Shown in pieces: positions 23,738 to 31,943 of a stretch of DNA of 64,000 bases; within the stretch, counting starts at the first letter, position 1, and each line of letters starts with the position of its first letter. The notes beneath the pieces were generated by a model. It saw nothing but the letters and a program-made list of their open reading frames with translations, had not been told where the DNA came from and ran no database searches. A program made the position numbers and the translations under genes. The stretch is from JBAZKK01 sp041650795 (GTDB lineage: Bacteria > Omnitrophota > Gorgyraeia > Gygaellales > Profunditerraquicolaceae), in assembly GCA_041650795.1 (NCBI GenBank), contig JBAZKK010000002.1, positions 12,142 through 76,141 on the forward strand, in the 5' to 3' direction.

Positions 23738-24813
23738 GAATAATCTATCTTGCCAACCATCTCAATATCGGAGGCATTACCAGCTATGTCTTTTCCCTGG
23801 CCTCCGGCATGAAAGAGAGGGGACACGGCGTTTATGTCGCTTCCGGAGGAGGCAGGATGGAGGATGATTTCAGGCGCGAAGGTATTGTCTGCGTCAGGGC
23901 GCCGCTTGAGACCAAATCCGAAGTAAGTCCGCGCCTGGCAGTGAGTTTTTTTAGGCTGTTGCCGTATATCAAAAAAAACAGGATTGACGTCATCCATTGC
24001 AATACCAGGGTAACGCAGGTGTTAGGGTGTCTCCTGGAGCGCGCCAGCGGCATAGCGCATATTTCCACCTGCCACGGATTTTTCAAAAGGAGGGTTTCGC
24101 GCCTGCTTTTTCCCTGCTGGGGCAGGAAGGTTATCGCTGTCAGCGAGGCGGTGCGTGAGCACCTGATCGGGGATTTTGGGATTAACCCCTCGGATATCGT
24201 CGTAATCCATAACGGTATTGATACGGAGAGGTTTGCGGTTAGAATTAAAAAAGATTTAGACTTAGGAGAGGGGCCGGTGGTCGGCATTATCGCGCGGCTT
24301 TCCGATGTAAAAGGGCATGCCTATCTTATCCGGGCGATGCATGAGGTTACGGCGAGATTCCCATCGGTCAAGCTTTTAATTGTTGGCGACGGTAAAATAA
24401 AAAATGAGCTTCTGAGGTTGACTAATGAGCTGGGCCTGGGTAAGAACGTCTCTTTCCTGCCGGCCGCAGTTGACACGCGGGAAGCGTTATCGGCGATGGA
24501 CGTATTTGTTTTGCCTTCTCTGGCAGAGGGGTTGGGTTTGAGCCTGATGGAGGCGATGGCAGCAGGACTGGCGGTAATTGGCTCCGATATCGGAGGTATT
24601 AGGAGCCTGATTCAGAATGGCCATAACGGCATCCTGGTTGAAAGCCGCAATGTAGACGCATTGAGCCGGGAGATTTCAGCTTTATTGCAGGATAAACAGA
24701 GGAGACAGCGGCTGGGAGATAACGCCGCAAGATTCATCAGGGAGAATTTTTCTCTCTCCCGGATGACTGAAAAGACGGAAGAGGTCTATAAAATATGCTT
24801 TGGCGCAGGTTAA
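23734..24813 (+). CDS. GT4 family glycosyltransferase
   Basis: 359 aa from ATG 23734, which overlaps the previous stop by 4 nt. GT-B fold: N-terminal IIYLANHLNIGGITSYVFSL with the acceptor-binding glycine turn, then VVGIIARLSDVKGHAYLIRA, LIVGDGKIKNEL, and the donor-binding EGLGLSLMEAMAAGLAVIGS (E-x7-E) with SDIGGIRSLIQNGHNGILV. It resembles the N-terminal half of the preceding fusion protein, so the two may be paralogues. The donor sugar is not predictable. It presumably works in LPS core or other surface glycan assembly. Confidence 0.92.
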   Translation: MRIIYLANHLNIGGITSYVFSLASGMKERGHGVYVASGGGRMEDDFRREGIVCVRAPLETKSEVSPRLAVSFFRLLPYIKKNRIDVIHCNTRVTQVLGCLLERASGIAHISTCHGFFKRRVSRLLFPCWGRKVIAVSEAVREHLIGDFGINPSDIVVIHNGIDTERFAVRIKKDLDLGEGPVVGIIARLSDVKGHAYLIRAMHEVTARFPSVKLLIVGDGKIKNELLRLTNELGLGKNVSFLPAAVDTREALSAMDVFVLPSLAEGLGLSLMEAMAAGLAVIGSDIGGIRSLIQNGHNGILVESRNVDALSREISALLQDKQRRQRLGDNAARFIRENFSLSRMTEKTEEVYKICFGAG

Positions 24814-25604
24814 CAATCATTGTTTTGGTAATTATCTTGATTCTCGGAGGTGGCGTATATCTTTGGTTTAATAAGCTGATGCAGGAACATTACGTGGTGC
24901 CGATACTGATGTATCATTCCATAAGCCCCAAGATTGACGAACGCATCAAGCGGCTGATAGTAAGCCCCCGCTCCTTTGAGCGCCAGATGCGTTTTTTAAA
25001 GAAATATAACTATAATGTAATACCTCTGGAATCCCTGGCTGAATTAATCCGCGATAAAAAACCCATACCGCCGAAAACCGTTGCCATTACGTTTGACGAC
25101 GGCTATAGGGATTTTTACACCTATGCCTTCTCCGCGCTTGAGAAATATGGGCTCCCCGCCACGATGTTTATCATTGTGGATGAGGTTGGCCGGCCGCAAG
25201 GGGACAGGCTCGGCTGGCAGGAGATCCTCCGGATGCAGGGGTCAGGACTGATTACCTTTGGCAGTCATACCATGGGACCGGAGCCCCTGATAAAGATTAA
25301 ATCCCCGGCAGAGCTGAAAAGGCAGATATTTTTATCCAAAAAGATACTAGAGGAAAAACTGGGGCAGCCGGTAAGGGCGTTTAGTTATCCCGAAGGGATG
25401 TTTAACCCCTTTATCCGTCAGATGGTTATTGATGCCGGCTATAAGCTCGCGGTATCTACCCATCCCGGCAGGGGGTATCCCGATGACGATGTCTTCGCCC
25501 TGAAACGGCTTAGGATATCTTACAGCTCCGACAATCTTTTGGTGTTTTGGTTTGAGACGTCCGGCGTATATAACTTTATTCGCGAGTGTGACAAAGACAA
25601 CTAA
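24795..25604 (+). CDS. Membrane-anchored polysaccharide deacetylase
   Basis: 269 aa CE4/NodB-type deacetylase. An N-terminal membrane helix (LTIIVLVIILILGGGVYLWF) anchors the domain outside the cytoplasmic membrane. Catalytic-site motifs are VVPILMYHSI, AITFDDGYRDFY (the Asp-Asp pair), FGSHTMGPEPL (metal-binding His) and FSYPEGMFNPFI. It would remove N- or O-acetyl groups from a surface or cell-wall glycan. It overlaps the preceding glycosyltransferase by 19 nt and lies 9 nt before the next GT9 gene, so it is part of the glycan assembly operon. Confidence 0.92.
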   Translation: MLWRRLTIIVLVIILILGGGVYLWFNKLMQEHYVVPILMYHSISPKIDERIKRLIVSPRSFERQMRFLKKYNYNVIPLESLAELIRDKKPIPPKTVAITFDDGYRDFYTYAFSALEKYGLPATMFIIVDEVGRPQGDRLGWQEILRMQGSGLITFGSHTMGPEPLIKIKSPAELKRQIFLSKKILEEKLGQPVRAFSYPEGMFNPFIRQMVIDAGYKLAVSTHPGRGYPDDDVFALKRLRISYSSDNLLVFWFETSGVYNFIRECDKDN

Positions 25605-25613
25605 AAGCCAAAA

Positions 25614-26639
25614 ATGCCCAAGCGCATACTTATTTTTAACGTAAACTGGCTGGGTGACGTGCTTTTTTCTACCGCCGTAATACGCAACCTGCGGCGCAAT
25701 TTCAGGGAGAGTTATCTGGCCTGCATAATCCCCAGCCGCTGTTATGCCGTCTTGAAGGATAACCCTTACCTGGACGAAATCATTATTTACGACGAAAAGG
25801 ACAGGCACAGAGGGGTTTTGGCAAAGCTGAGCTTTATCGGTTACTTAAAAAGCAAAAGGTTTGACACCGCTTTTCTGCTGCACCGTTCCGCCAGCAGGGC
25901 CTTGATCTGCTGGATGGCCGGGATACCCGAGCGCATAGGTTATTACACCCCAAAGCGCGGCTTCCTCCTTACCAAGAAGATTGCCCCCATACCTCAGGAT
26001 AGCCTTCACCGCATCGATTATTATCTCAACATCATAGAAAAAGCAGGCGTGAGGGTCGAGGACAGGTTCAGCGATTTTTTTGTCAGTGACAATGACCGCG
26101 AGGCCGCCGTACGTTTCCTGCAGGATAACGGTATAAACAACGGCGATTTCCTGGTGGGGATAAATCCCGGAGGCAACTGGATGCCTAAGCGTTGGCCAAA
26201 GGAGTATTGGGCTCGCCTGGCTGATATGCTGATTGAAAAGCTCGATGCTAGGGTTGTTATCACCGGCAGCCCCTCTGATATTGCTCTTGCCGGTGATATC
26301 CGGCTTTTGATGAAGGAGAGGCCGTTGGTTGCCTGCGGTAACACCAATCTTAAGCAATTTGCCGCCCTGGCTATAAGGATGGACCTGTTTATCTCAGCCG
26401 ACAGCGGGCCGCTGCACATTGCCAATGCCGCGGGATGCAAAAATATCATTGCCATCTTCGGCCCCACGTCCCTTAAGGTCACCTCGCCGTATCCATTAAA
26501 GAACGTAAGGATAATGCAGAAGGAGATTGGTTGCGTTATCCCCTGTTATAGCAATGATTGCCGGGAGAACCGCTGCATGCTTGCGGTTATCCCCGATGAC
26601 GTTTTCCGGCAGGCCTCCGAGATTAAAGGCAAGACATGA
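25614..26639 (+). CDS. GT9 family glycosyltransferase (heptosyltransferase II-like)
   Basis: 341 aa GT-B enzyme of the ADP-heptose:LPS heptosyltransferase family. N-terminus RILIFNVNWLGDVLFSTAVI carries the family's Asp in the W-L-G-D motif; further motifs are VGINPGGNWMPKRWPKEYWA, VITGSPSDIALA and FISADSGPLHIANAAGCK. The C-terminal tail CVIPCYSNDCRENRC has four cysteines as in the neighbouring GT9 domains. It most resembles RfaF. It ends by overlapping the next GT9 gene by 4 nt. Confidence 0.92.
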   Translation: MPKRILIFNVNWLGDVLFSTAVIRNLRRNFRESYLACIIPSRCYAVLKDNPYLDEIIIYDEKDRHRGVLAKLSFIGYLKSKRFDTAFLLHRSASRALICWMAGIPERIGYYTPKRGFLLTKKIAPIPQDSLHRIDYYLNIIEKAGVRVEDRFSDFFVSDNDREAAVRFLQDNGINNGDFLVGINPGGNWMPKRWPKEYWARLADMLIEKLDARVVITGSPSDIALAGDIRLLMKERPLVACGNTNLKQFAALAIRMDLFISADSGPLHIANAAGCKNIIAIFGPTSLKVTSPYPLKNVRIMQKEIGCVIPCYSNDCRENRCMLAVIPDDVFRQASEIKGKT

Positions 26640-28696
26640 AGATTTTATTTATTACCTTAAGCAATATCGGAGACGCCATCTTTACCTTACCGGTGTTGGA
26701 TGTCCTGCGCGGCAATTTAGCTTCACCGCGCATAACAGTAGTGGCTAGCGGTTGCACCAGAGAGATATTCCAGGATAGCCCTGGAGTCGAAAGCGTGGTA
26801 GTTTACGACAAGCATGCTCCCCTGAAAGAGAAGATCGCGCTTTTAAGGAGACTGCGGAGGGAGAGGTTTGAGGTGGTAGTGGACCTGCGCAACAGTCTTA
26901 CGGGGGTTTTAATCCCGGCCAGGCAGAAGACCTCGCCTTTTCTGCATCCGCCGGCCGCAATAAAGCACATGAAGGAAAGGCACCTTTATAAAATCCGCCG
27001 TATTATTGGCAAATTAAAAAACAGCAATGCCGCCAACTGCGAAAGGGCATTAGCAGGGAGGCCGGAGGACGAGGCATATATCAATAGGCTCTTGGCCAGC
27101 CGAGGCATTACTTCTAAGGATGCCATTGCCATTATCGGCGCAGGAACCAGGAGCAATACCAAGAGGTGGCCGGGCGATAAATTCCTGGAGCTTGCCGTAG
27201 AGCTTATCAGGGAGTTGCATCTGGCGGTTATCCTTACCGGAGATAAGGAGGACGTCCCGGCCAACAGTTATATCAGCCGGCGCATCGGAGACGGCATCCT
27301 TGACCTTTCCGGAATGACTACCATACCGCAGCTGGCATGCCTTATTAATAAAGCAAGGGTCGTTGTCACTAACGACAGCGCCCTGCTGTATCTGGCAAGC
27401 TATCTTAATGCGCCTGTGGTTGCCGTATTCGGGCCTACCGATGAGAATAAATACGGTCCCTGGTCGCAGAATAGCGCGGTAGTAAAGAAAGACATCTTCT
27501 GTCGTCCATGCGAGAAGGCGCAGTGCCGTTTTTCTTCTCTCAAATGCCTGCAGATTATAACCGTAGAGGATGTTATGCGGCAGGTAAAGAGGATTCTTAA
27601 TCCACAGGATAAAACGGTAGTATTGCGTCCCTATGTTGCGGTTCCCGATAGGGATTTCCAGCGTATCTTGGTGGTGCGCACGGACAGGATAGGGGACGTG
27701 CTCCTTTCTACCCCGGTTATCAAGGCGCTGAGGGATAATTACCCACATGCCTACATCGCGATGATGGTTTCCCCGTATGCCAAGGATGTGGTGGAAGGCA
27801 ACCCCTACCTTGACGAGGTGATTATCTACGACAAGGAAGCCAAGCATAAGGGCTGGCGCCGCAGTTTTAAATTCGCCAGGAACCTTAGGAAGAGAAGGTT
27901 TGATCTAGCATTGATACTGCATCCTACCAACCGGGTGCATCTGGTGTCTTTTATTGCCGGGATACCCATGCGCGTAGGCTATGACCGTAAATTAGGATTC
28001 CTTCTCAGCGATAAGCTCAAGCACCTCAAGCAACTGGGCCAGAAGCACGAGTTGGAGTATAACCTTGACCTTTTGCGTTACCTGGGAATCGAGGCAGAGG
28101 ATAAAAAAACATTTATGCCTATCATGGCGGAGTCGGAACGTTGGGTTGAGAGCAAATTAGCGGAAGAAGGGGTAGGGGCAGACGATAAACTTCTGGCTTT
28201 GCATCCAGGCGCCAGCTGTCCTTCCAAGACCTGGCCTTCAGGAAGATTCGCAGAGGTCGCGGATAAATTATCGCTTAAGCATGGTTTCAAGGTTATCATC
28301 CTTGCCGGTCCTAAGGATAAGGTTTTGGCCGGAAGGCTTGCAGCTCAGATGCGCACGAAAGCCCTCAACCTGGCAGGGAAGACTTCGGTCAGCCAGCTGG
28401 CGAGTATCATCAGGCGCTGCAGGCTTTTTATTTCCAATGATTCCGGTCCGGTACATATTGCTTCGGCAGTAGGCACTCCGGTAATATCGATATTCGGCCG
28501 TTCGCAGGATGGTTTGAGCCCGAGGCGCTGGGGGCCATTGGGGTTAAAAGATAGAATCCTGCACAGGAAGGTTGGCTGTATTGAATGCCTGGCACATAAT
28601 TGCAGGAAAGACTTAGCTTGCCTTAAGGCAATCGGCGTAAATGACGTGTTGGCTGCCGCAGATTCTATTCTTAAAGAAGAAAGGGCAAATAAATAA
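26636..28696 (+). CDS. Tandem GT9 glycosyltransferase (two heptosyltransferase domains in one protein)
   Basis: 686 aa. Domain 1 (residues 1-325) starts MKILFITLSNIGDAIFTLPV, has TRSNTKRWPGDKFLEL and ends with CRPCEKAQCRFSSLKC. Domain 2 (about 343-680) starts RILVVRTDRIGDVLLSTPVI, has HPGASCPSKTWPSGRFAEV, SNDSGPVHIASAVGTPVIS and ends with CIECLAHNCRKDLAC. In domain 1 the normally conserved His of the DSGPLHIA motif is Tyr (DSALLYLASYLN), so it may be altered in specificity or activity. The protein probably adds two heptoses in succession, or uses one active domain and one structural domain. Confidence 0.9.
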   Translation: MKILFITLSNIGDAIFTLPVLDVLRGNLASPRITVVASGCTREIFQDSPGVESVVVYDKHAPLKEKIALLRRLRRERFEVVVDLRNSLTGVLIPARQKTSPFLHPPAAIKHMKERHLYKIRRIIGKLKNSNAANCERALAGRPEDEAYINRLLASRGITSKDAIAIIGAGTRSNTKRWPGDKFLELAVELIRELHLAVILTGDKEDVPANSYISRRIGDGILDLSGMTTIPQLACLINKARVVVTNDSALLYLASYLNAPVVAVFGPTDENKYGPWSQNSAVVKKDIFCRPCEKAQCRFSSLKCLQIITVEDVMRQVKRILNPQDKTVVLRPYVAVPDRDFQRILVVRTDRIGDVLLSTPVIKALRDNYPHAYIAMMVSPYAKDVVEGNPYLDEVIIYDKEAKHKGWRRSFKFARNLRKRRFDLALILHPTNRVHLVSFIAGIPMRVGYDRKLGFLLSDKLKHLKQLGQKHELEYNLDLLRYLGIEAEDKKTFMPIMAESERWVESKLAEEGVGADDKLLALHPGASCPSKTWPSGRFAEVADKLSLKHGFKVIILAGPKDKVLAGRLAAQMRTKALNLAGKTSVSQLASIIRRCRLFISNDSGPVHIASAVGTPVISIFGRSQDGLSPRRWGPLGLKDRILHRKVGCIECLAHNCRKDLACLKAIGVNDVLAAADSILKEERANK

Positions 28697-28699
28697 ATT

Positions 28700-29119
28700 A
28701 TGCCGGAATCCGGAGTAGGCCTTAAAAAAGAAAAGATGCTGCATGATAGGATGCGCGAGCTTGGGGTGAGGGAAGAGGATATTGTCGAAAAATTCAGCCG
28801 TTCCCAAGGGCCGGGTGGGCAGAACGTTAATAAGACCTCTACTTCCGTGTGGCTTAAGCATGTCCCTACCGGTATACAGGTAAAGTGCCAGCAGGAACGT
28901 TCCCAGGCGCTCAACCGTTATATAGGGCGCAGGACCCTTTTGAATAAGATTGAAAATATGATATTAGGGAGATTTTCCGAAGAGAGGAGGCGCATCGAGA
29001 AGATCCGCAGGCAGAAGCGCCGGCGTTCCCGCAGGGCGAAGATAAAAATCCTGGAGGCCAAGCGCCGCCAGGCAGAAAAGAAGGTCTTTCGGCAGAAGGT
29101 GCTAGGCCCTGATTATTAG
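28700..29119 (+). CDS. Release-factor-like protein (GGQ domain only, ArfB/mtRF-R type)
   Basis: 139 aa with a class I release-factor catalytic domain: FSRSQGPGGQNVNKTSTSVW contains the GGQ loop, then HVPTGIQVKCQQERSQALNR. The codon-recognition domains are missing. The C-terminal 45 residues are strongly basic (RRRIEKIRRQKRRRSRRAKI), as in proteins that enter the empty mRNA channel of stalled ribosomes. It is probably a ribosome-rescue peptidyl-tRNA hydrolase. It sits 3 nt after a glycosyltransferase gene, an unrelated pathway, and is followed by a palindromic repeat that starts at its stop codon. Confidence 0.88.
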   Translation: MPESGVGLKKEKMLHDRMRELGVREEDIVEKFSRSQGPGGQNVNKTSTSVWLKHVPTGIQVKCQQERSQALNRYIGRRTLLNKIENMILGRFSEERRRIEKIRRQKRRRSRRAKIKILEAKRRQAEKKVFRQKVLGPDY

Positions 29120-29176
29120 AAACACTTTCCCGTTCAGGTTGGAAGGTGTTTCCCGATTGCCTCGGAAAGTGTTTCT
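29118..29176. repeat. Second palindromic repeat family, copy 1
   Basis: AGAAACACTTTCC (29118-29130) and its exact reverse complement (29164-29176) flank a partial internal copy, GGAAGGTGTTT (29141-29151). It begins on the stop codon of the release-factor-like gene. Related sequences occur at 44446 and 61084. Confidence 0.75.
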
Positions 29177-29196
29177 GTTTAGGGAGGTTAAAAAGG

Positions 29197-29224
29197 TTGA
29201 TTTAGCGGTATTTTATGATAAAAT
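29197..29224 (+). promoter_or_regulatory. Sigma-70-type promoter for the heptose/KDO/Lpt operon
   Basis: TTGATT (29197-29202) and TAAAAT (29219-29224) are separated by 16 nt. The next gene starts at 29236, so the leader would be only a few nucleotides long and no Shine-Dalgarno is visible. Confidence 0.5.
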
Positions 29225-29235
29225 TATAGCCTCGT

Positions 29236-30165
29236 ATGCTTAATATAAATAAGGTAAAGAGATATTCCATAAGAAAAAGGTATAGCAAGGTGGATAAGAG
29301 CAGTTTTGCCCATCCTCCTGCCAAGGGCAGGAGTTTTCTCGGGTTTTATCGTTGCCTTCCGCGGATCCTAAAGGCCCGTGATTTGCATGATGTGGTGGAT
29401 GCGCTGGTAAAAGCCAAGCGTTCCAATAAAGGCGTAATATTTATGGCCGGCGCGCACGTGATTAAATGCGGCTTAAATCCGGTGCTGATTGAGTTAATCA
29501 AGAAAGGCGTCGTTACCTGTCTTTGCCTTAACGGCGCAGGCATGATTCATGACTTTGAGATTGCCTTCCAGGGAAAGACCTCGGAGGACGTAGCCAGCAA
29601 CCTCAAAACCGGCAGGTTCGGGATGGGCCGCGAAACAGCCGATTTTATCAACGGCGCAGCTAAAGAAGGGGTAGCAGCCGGCTTAGGGCTGGGAGCTTCC
29701 CTGGGTTCTAAGATATCATTTTCCAAATTGCCTTACCGCCAAAACAGCGTCATCTCTCAGGCGTATAAACATAAAGTCCCGGTGTGTGTCTTTATAGCAA
29801 TCGGCACCGATATCATCCATCAGCATCCTTCGTTCGATCCCGCCCTGACCGCAGAAGGAAGCTTCAGGGATTTTCATCTTTTAGCAGAAGAGGTATCCGG
29901 ACTTAACAGCGGGGGCGTGGTTTTAAATTTCGGCTCCGCCGTAATATTGCCGGAGGTATTCCTTAAGGCATTGAACCTGGCGCGTAATCTGGGGATGAAG
30001 GTACGTAATTTTACGAGCGCAAATTTCGATATGAGTTACCATTACCGCCCGCATCAGAACGTAGTATCAAGACCGGTTTCCTCCGGAGGGAAAGGTTATT
30101 ATATCGTCGGCCACCACGAGATTATGCTGCCGCTTTTGGCACAGGCAGTGCTGGAAGAACTATGA
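29236..30165 (+). CDS. Conserved protein of unknown function, possibly deoxyhypusine-synthase-like fold
   Basis: 309 aa cytoplasmic protein with well-conserved-looking motifs: IFMAGAHVIKCGLNPVLIEL, LNGAGMIHDFEIAFQGKTSE, AIGTDIIHQHPSFDPA, VVLNFGSAVILPEVFLKALN and NFDMSYHYRPHQNVVSRPV. The arrangement of glycine-rich strands with His and Asp residues suggests a Rossmann-like nucleotide-binding enzyme; the GAGxIHDFE segment is faintly like deoxyhypusine synthase, but I see no convincing catalytic lysine. It overlaps hldA by 4 nt and leads the heptose/KDO operon, so a role in LPS sugar metabolism or its control is plausible. The function is not known to me. Confidence 0.7.
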   Translation: MLNINKVKRYSIRKRYSKVDKSSFAHPPAKGRSFLGFYRCLPRILKARDLHDVVDALVKAKRSNKGVIFMAGAHVIKCGLNPVLIELIKKGVVTCLCLNGAGMIHDFEIAFQGKTSEDVASNLKTGRFGMGRETADFINGAAKEGVAAGLGLGASLGSKISFSKLPYRQNSVISQAYKHKVPVCVFIAIGTDIIHQHPSFDPALTAEGSFRDFHLLAEEVSGLNSGGVVLNFGSAVILPEVFLKALNLARNLGMKVRNFTSANFDMSYHYRPHQNVVSRPVSSGGKGYYIVGHHEIMLPLLAQAVLEEL

Positions 30166-31187
30166 ATGCCAAGCGCCTAAAGGAAATCGTCTCTAGATTC
30201 CACCGGAGCAGGATACTGGTAATCGGGGATTTGATACTGGATGAATATATCTGGGGAGATGTGCAGAGGATTTCCCCCGAGGCCCCTGTCCCGGTGGTCT
30301 GGGCCAATAAGAGGACATTCGTGCCGGGCGGCTCCGCCAACGTCGCCAATAACATCTCTGCCCTGGACGGCAAGGTCTGGCTGCTGGGTGTCACGGGCAG
30401 CGATAAGAATTCCACTATCCTGCGCAGCGAATTAAAAAAAAGGGGTATAAATACCAAAGCGGTATTTACGGAGCCGAGGCGTCATACCACGGTTAAGACC
30501 CGCATAGTGGCCGGCCACCAGCAGATGGTAAGGGTGGATTGGGAGCATACCGATTCCCTCCCCAGCGCCTTAAACCGCAAAATCGCATCATTTATCAAGA
30601 ACAATATCGGCGACTTTGACGCGGTGATTATCGAGGATTACGGAAAGGGAGTGATCAACGCCCATCTTTTACAGGAGCTGTCGGATATCTGCCTCCGCAA
30701 TAAAAAAATTATTACCGTTGACCCCAAGGAGGAAAATTTCCAGTATTATCGCGGGGTTACCGCCATCACCCCCAACCGCAAAGAGTTGGAAAACGCCATC
30801 CGCGACCTTAAGGTCAGGGATACCACCAACACTTTCAGGGTGCATAATGACAAGCTCCTTAAGGATAGCGATATTGAGTTGGCAGCCCGCGAGATAATCA
30901 AGTATCTTTCGCTGGAATCTCTCCTGGTGACTCTCGGCGAGCATGGAATGCATCTTTTTGAAAAAGGGGGCCGTACCACGCGGATACCCACCGTAGCCCA
31001 GGAGGTCTTCGATGTCTCTGGCGCAGGTGATACCGTCATTTCGTGTTTTACGTTGGCGCTTGCATCGGGAGCCTCGAAACTGGAGGCAGCCTTCATAGCT
31101 AATTTTGCCGCAGGCATAGTAGTAAGCAAACTCGGCACCGCAGTAACCGACAGAAGGGAATTACTGGCCAGGATACGGTCAGGTTAA
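30162..31187 (+). CDS. hldA: D-glycero-beta-D-manno-heptose-7-phosphate kinase (RfaE domain I)
   Basis: PfkB-family kinase that phosphorylates heptose-7-phosphate at C1 in ADP-heptose synthesis. Family features are ILVIGDLILDEYIWGDVQRI, SPEAPVPVVWA, FVPGGSANVANNISAL, EDYGKGVIN, LVTLGEHGMHLFE and the C-terminal anion hole DVSGAGDTVISC. At 341 aa it has only the kinase domain; the adenylyltransferase half (HldC) is not fused and is not in the window, nor are GmhA, GmhB and HldD. kdsB follows after 11 nt. Confidence 0.93.
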   Translation: MNAKRLKEIVSRFHRSRILVIGDLILDEYIWGDVQRISPEAPVPVVWANKRTFVPGGSANVANNISALDGKVWLLGVTGSDKNSTILRSELKKRGINTKAVFTEPRRHTTVKTRIVAGHQQMVRVDWEHTDSLPSALNRKIASFIKNNIGDFDAVIIEDYGKGVINAHLLQELSDICLRNKKIITVDPKEENFQYYRGVTAITPNRKELENAIRDLKVRDTTNTFRVHNDKLLKDSDIELAAREIIKYLSLESLLVTLGEHGMHLFEKGGRTTRIPTVAQEVFDVSGAGDTVISCFTLALASGASKLEAAFIANFAAGIVVSKLGTAVTDRRELLARIRSG

Positions 31188-31198
31188 TTTTTAAGGCA

Positions 31199-31942
31199 AT
31201 GAATGTTATCGGAGTAATACCGGCAAGATATTCATCTACCAGGTTTAACGGTAAGGTCCTGGCGGACCTTTGCGGCAGGCCGCTCCTGCAGCACGTTTGG
31301 GAGCGGGCAAGGGGGGCCAGGCTTCTGGATGACCTCATAGTTGCCTGTGACGACGAGAGGGTTTTTCAGGCAGCCGGCGGCTTCGGGGCCAAGGCTGTGA
31401 TGACTGCCAGGGCTCATGTCTCTGGCACGGACAGGATCTCGGAGGTAGTAAACCCCCTGGATGTCAGGATAGTAATCAATATCCAGGCGGATGAGCCGCT
31501 GATACATCCTACGATGATAGACGCTTTAGCCCAGACGCTCCTGGATGACAGCTCGCTTTCCATGGCTACCCTGATGCAGAAGATAGACGATACCGCTCTG
31601 ATTCGCGACCCGCATGCCGTTAAGGTGGTGGTGGATAAGAACGGATTCGCTTTATATTTTTCCCGTGCCCCCATCCCGTTCTGTGCTCCCAACTCGGAGG
31701 TCAGGGATCCAGCTTATTATAAGCATATCGGATTATACGGTTACACCAAGGATTTCCTTTTTGTTTATAAAAATCTCCCCGTCTCCAGGTTAGAAGAGAT
31801 TGAGAGGCTTGAGCAGCTCAGGGTGCTCGAGGGGGGCTATCGCATAAAGGTTATCGAGACCAAACACGACACTATCGGGGTGGATACGCCCGAGGACCTT
31901 GAAAGGGTAAGGCAGTATCTGGAGAACAGGAAGGGGCAATGA
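31199..31942 (+). CDS. kdsB: 3-deoxy-manno-octulosonate cytidylyltransferase (CMP-KDO synthetase)
   Basis: Activates KDO with CTP to give CMP-KDO. The nucleotide-binding start VIGVIPARYSSTRFNGKVLA, the metal-binding NIQADEPLI, KVVVDKNGFALYFSRAPIPF, KHIGLYGYTKDFL and the terminal IGVDTPEDLERV are all characteristic. Length is 247 aa. It is placed between hldA and kdsA, 1 nt before kdsA, in an operon with every KDO-specific enzyme. Confidence 0.96.
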   Translation: MNVIGVIPARYSSTRFNGKVLADLCGRPLLQHVWERARGARLLDDLIVACDDERVFQAAGGFGAKAVMTARAHVSGTDRISEVVNPLDVRIVINIQADEPLIHPTMIDALAQTLLDDSSLSMATLMQKIDDTALIRDPHAVKVVVDKNGFALYFSRAPIPFCAPNSEVRDPAYYKHIGLYGYTKDFLFVYKNLPVSRLEEIERLEQLRVLEGGYRIKVIETKHDTIGVDTPEDLERVRQYLENRKGQ

Positions 31943-31943
31943 G

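Noticed and set aside
27050..27847. 265-codon antisense open frame inside the tandem GT9 gene.
   Set aside because: Shadow of the real gene with no motif or start context.
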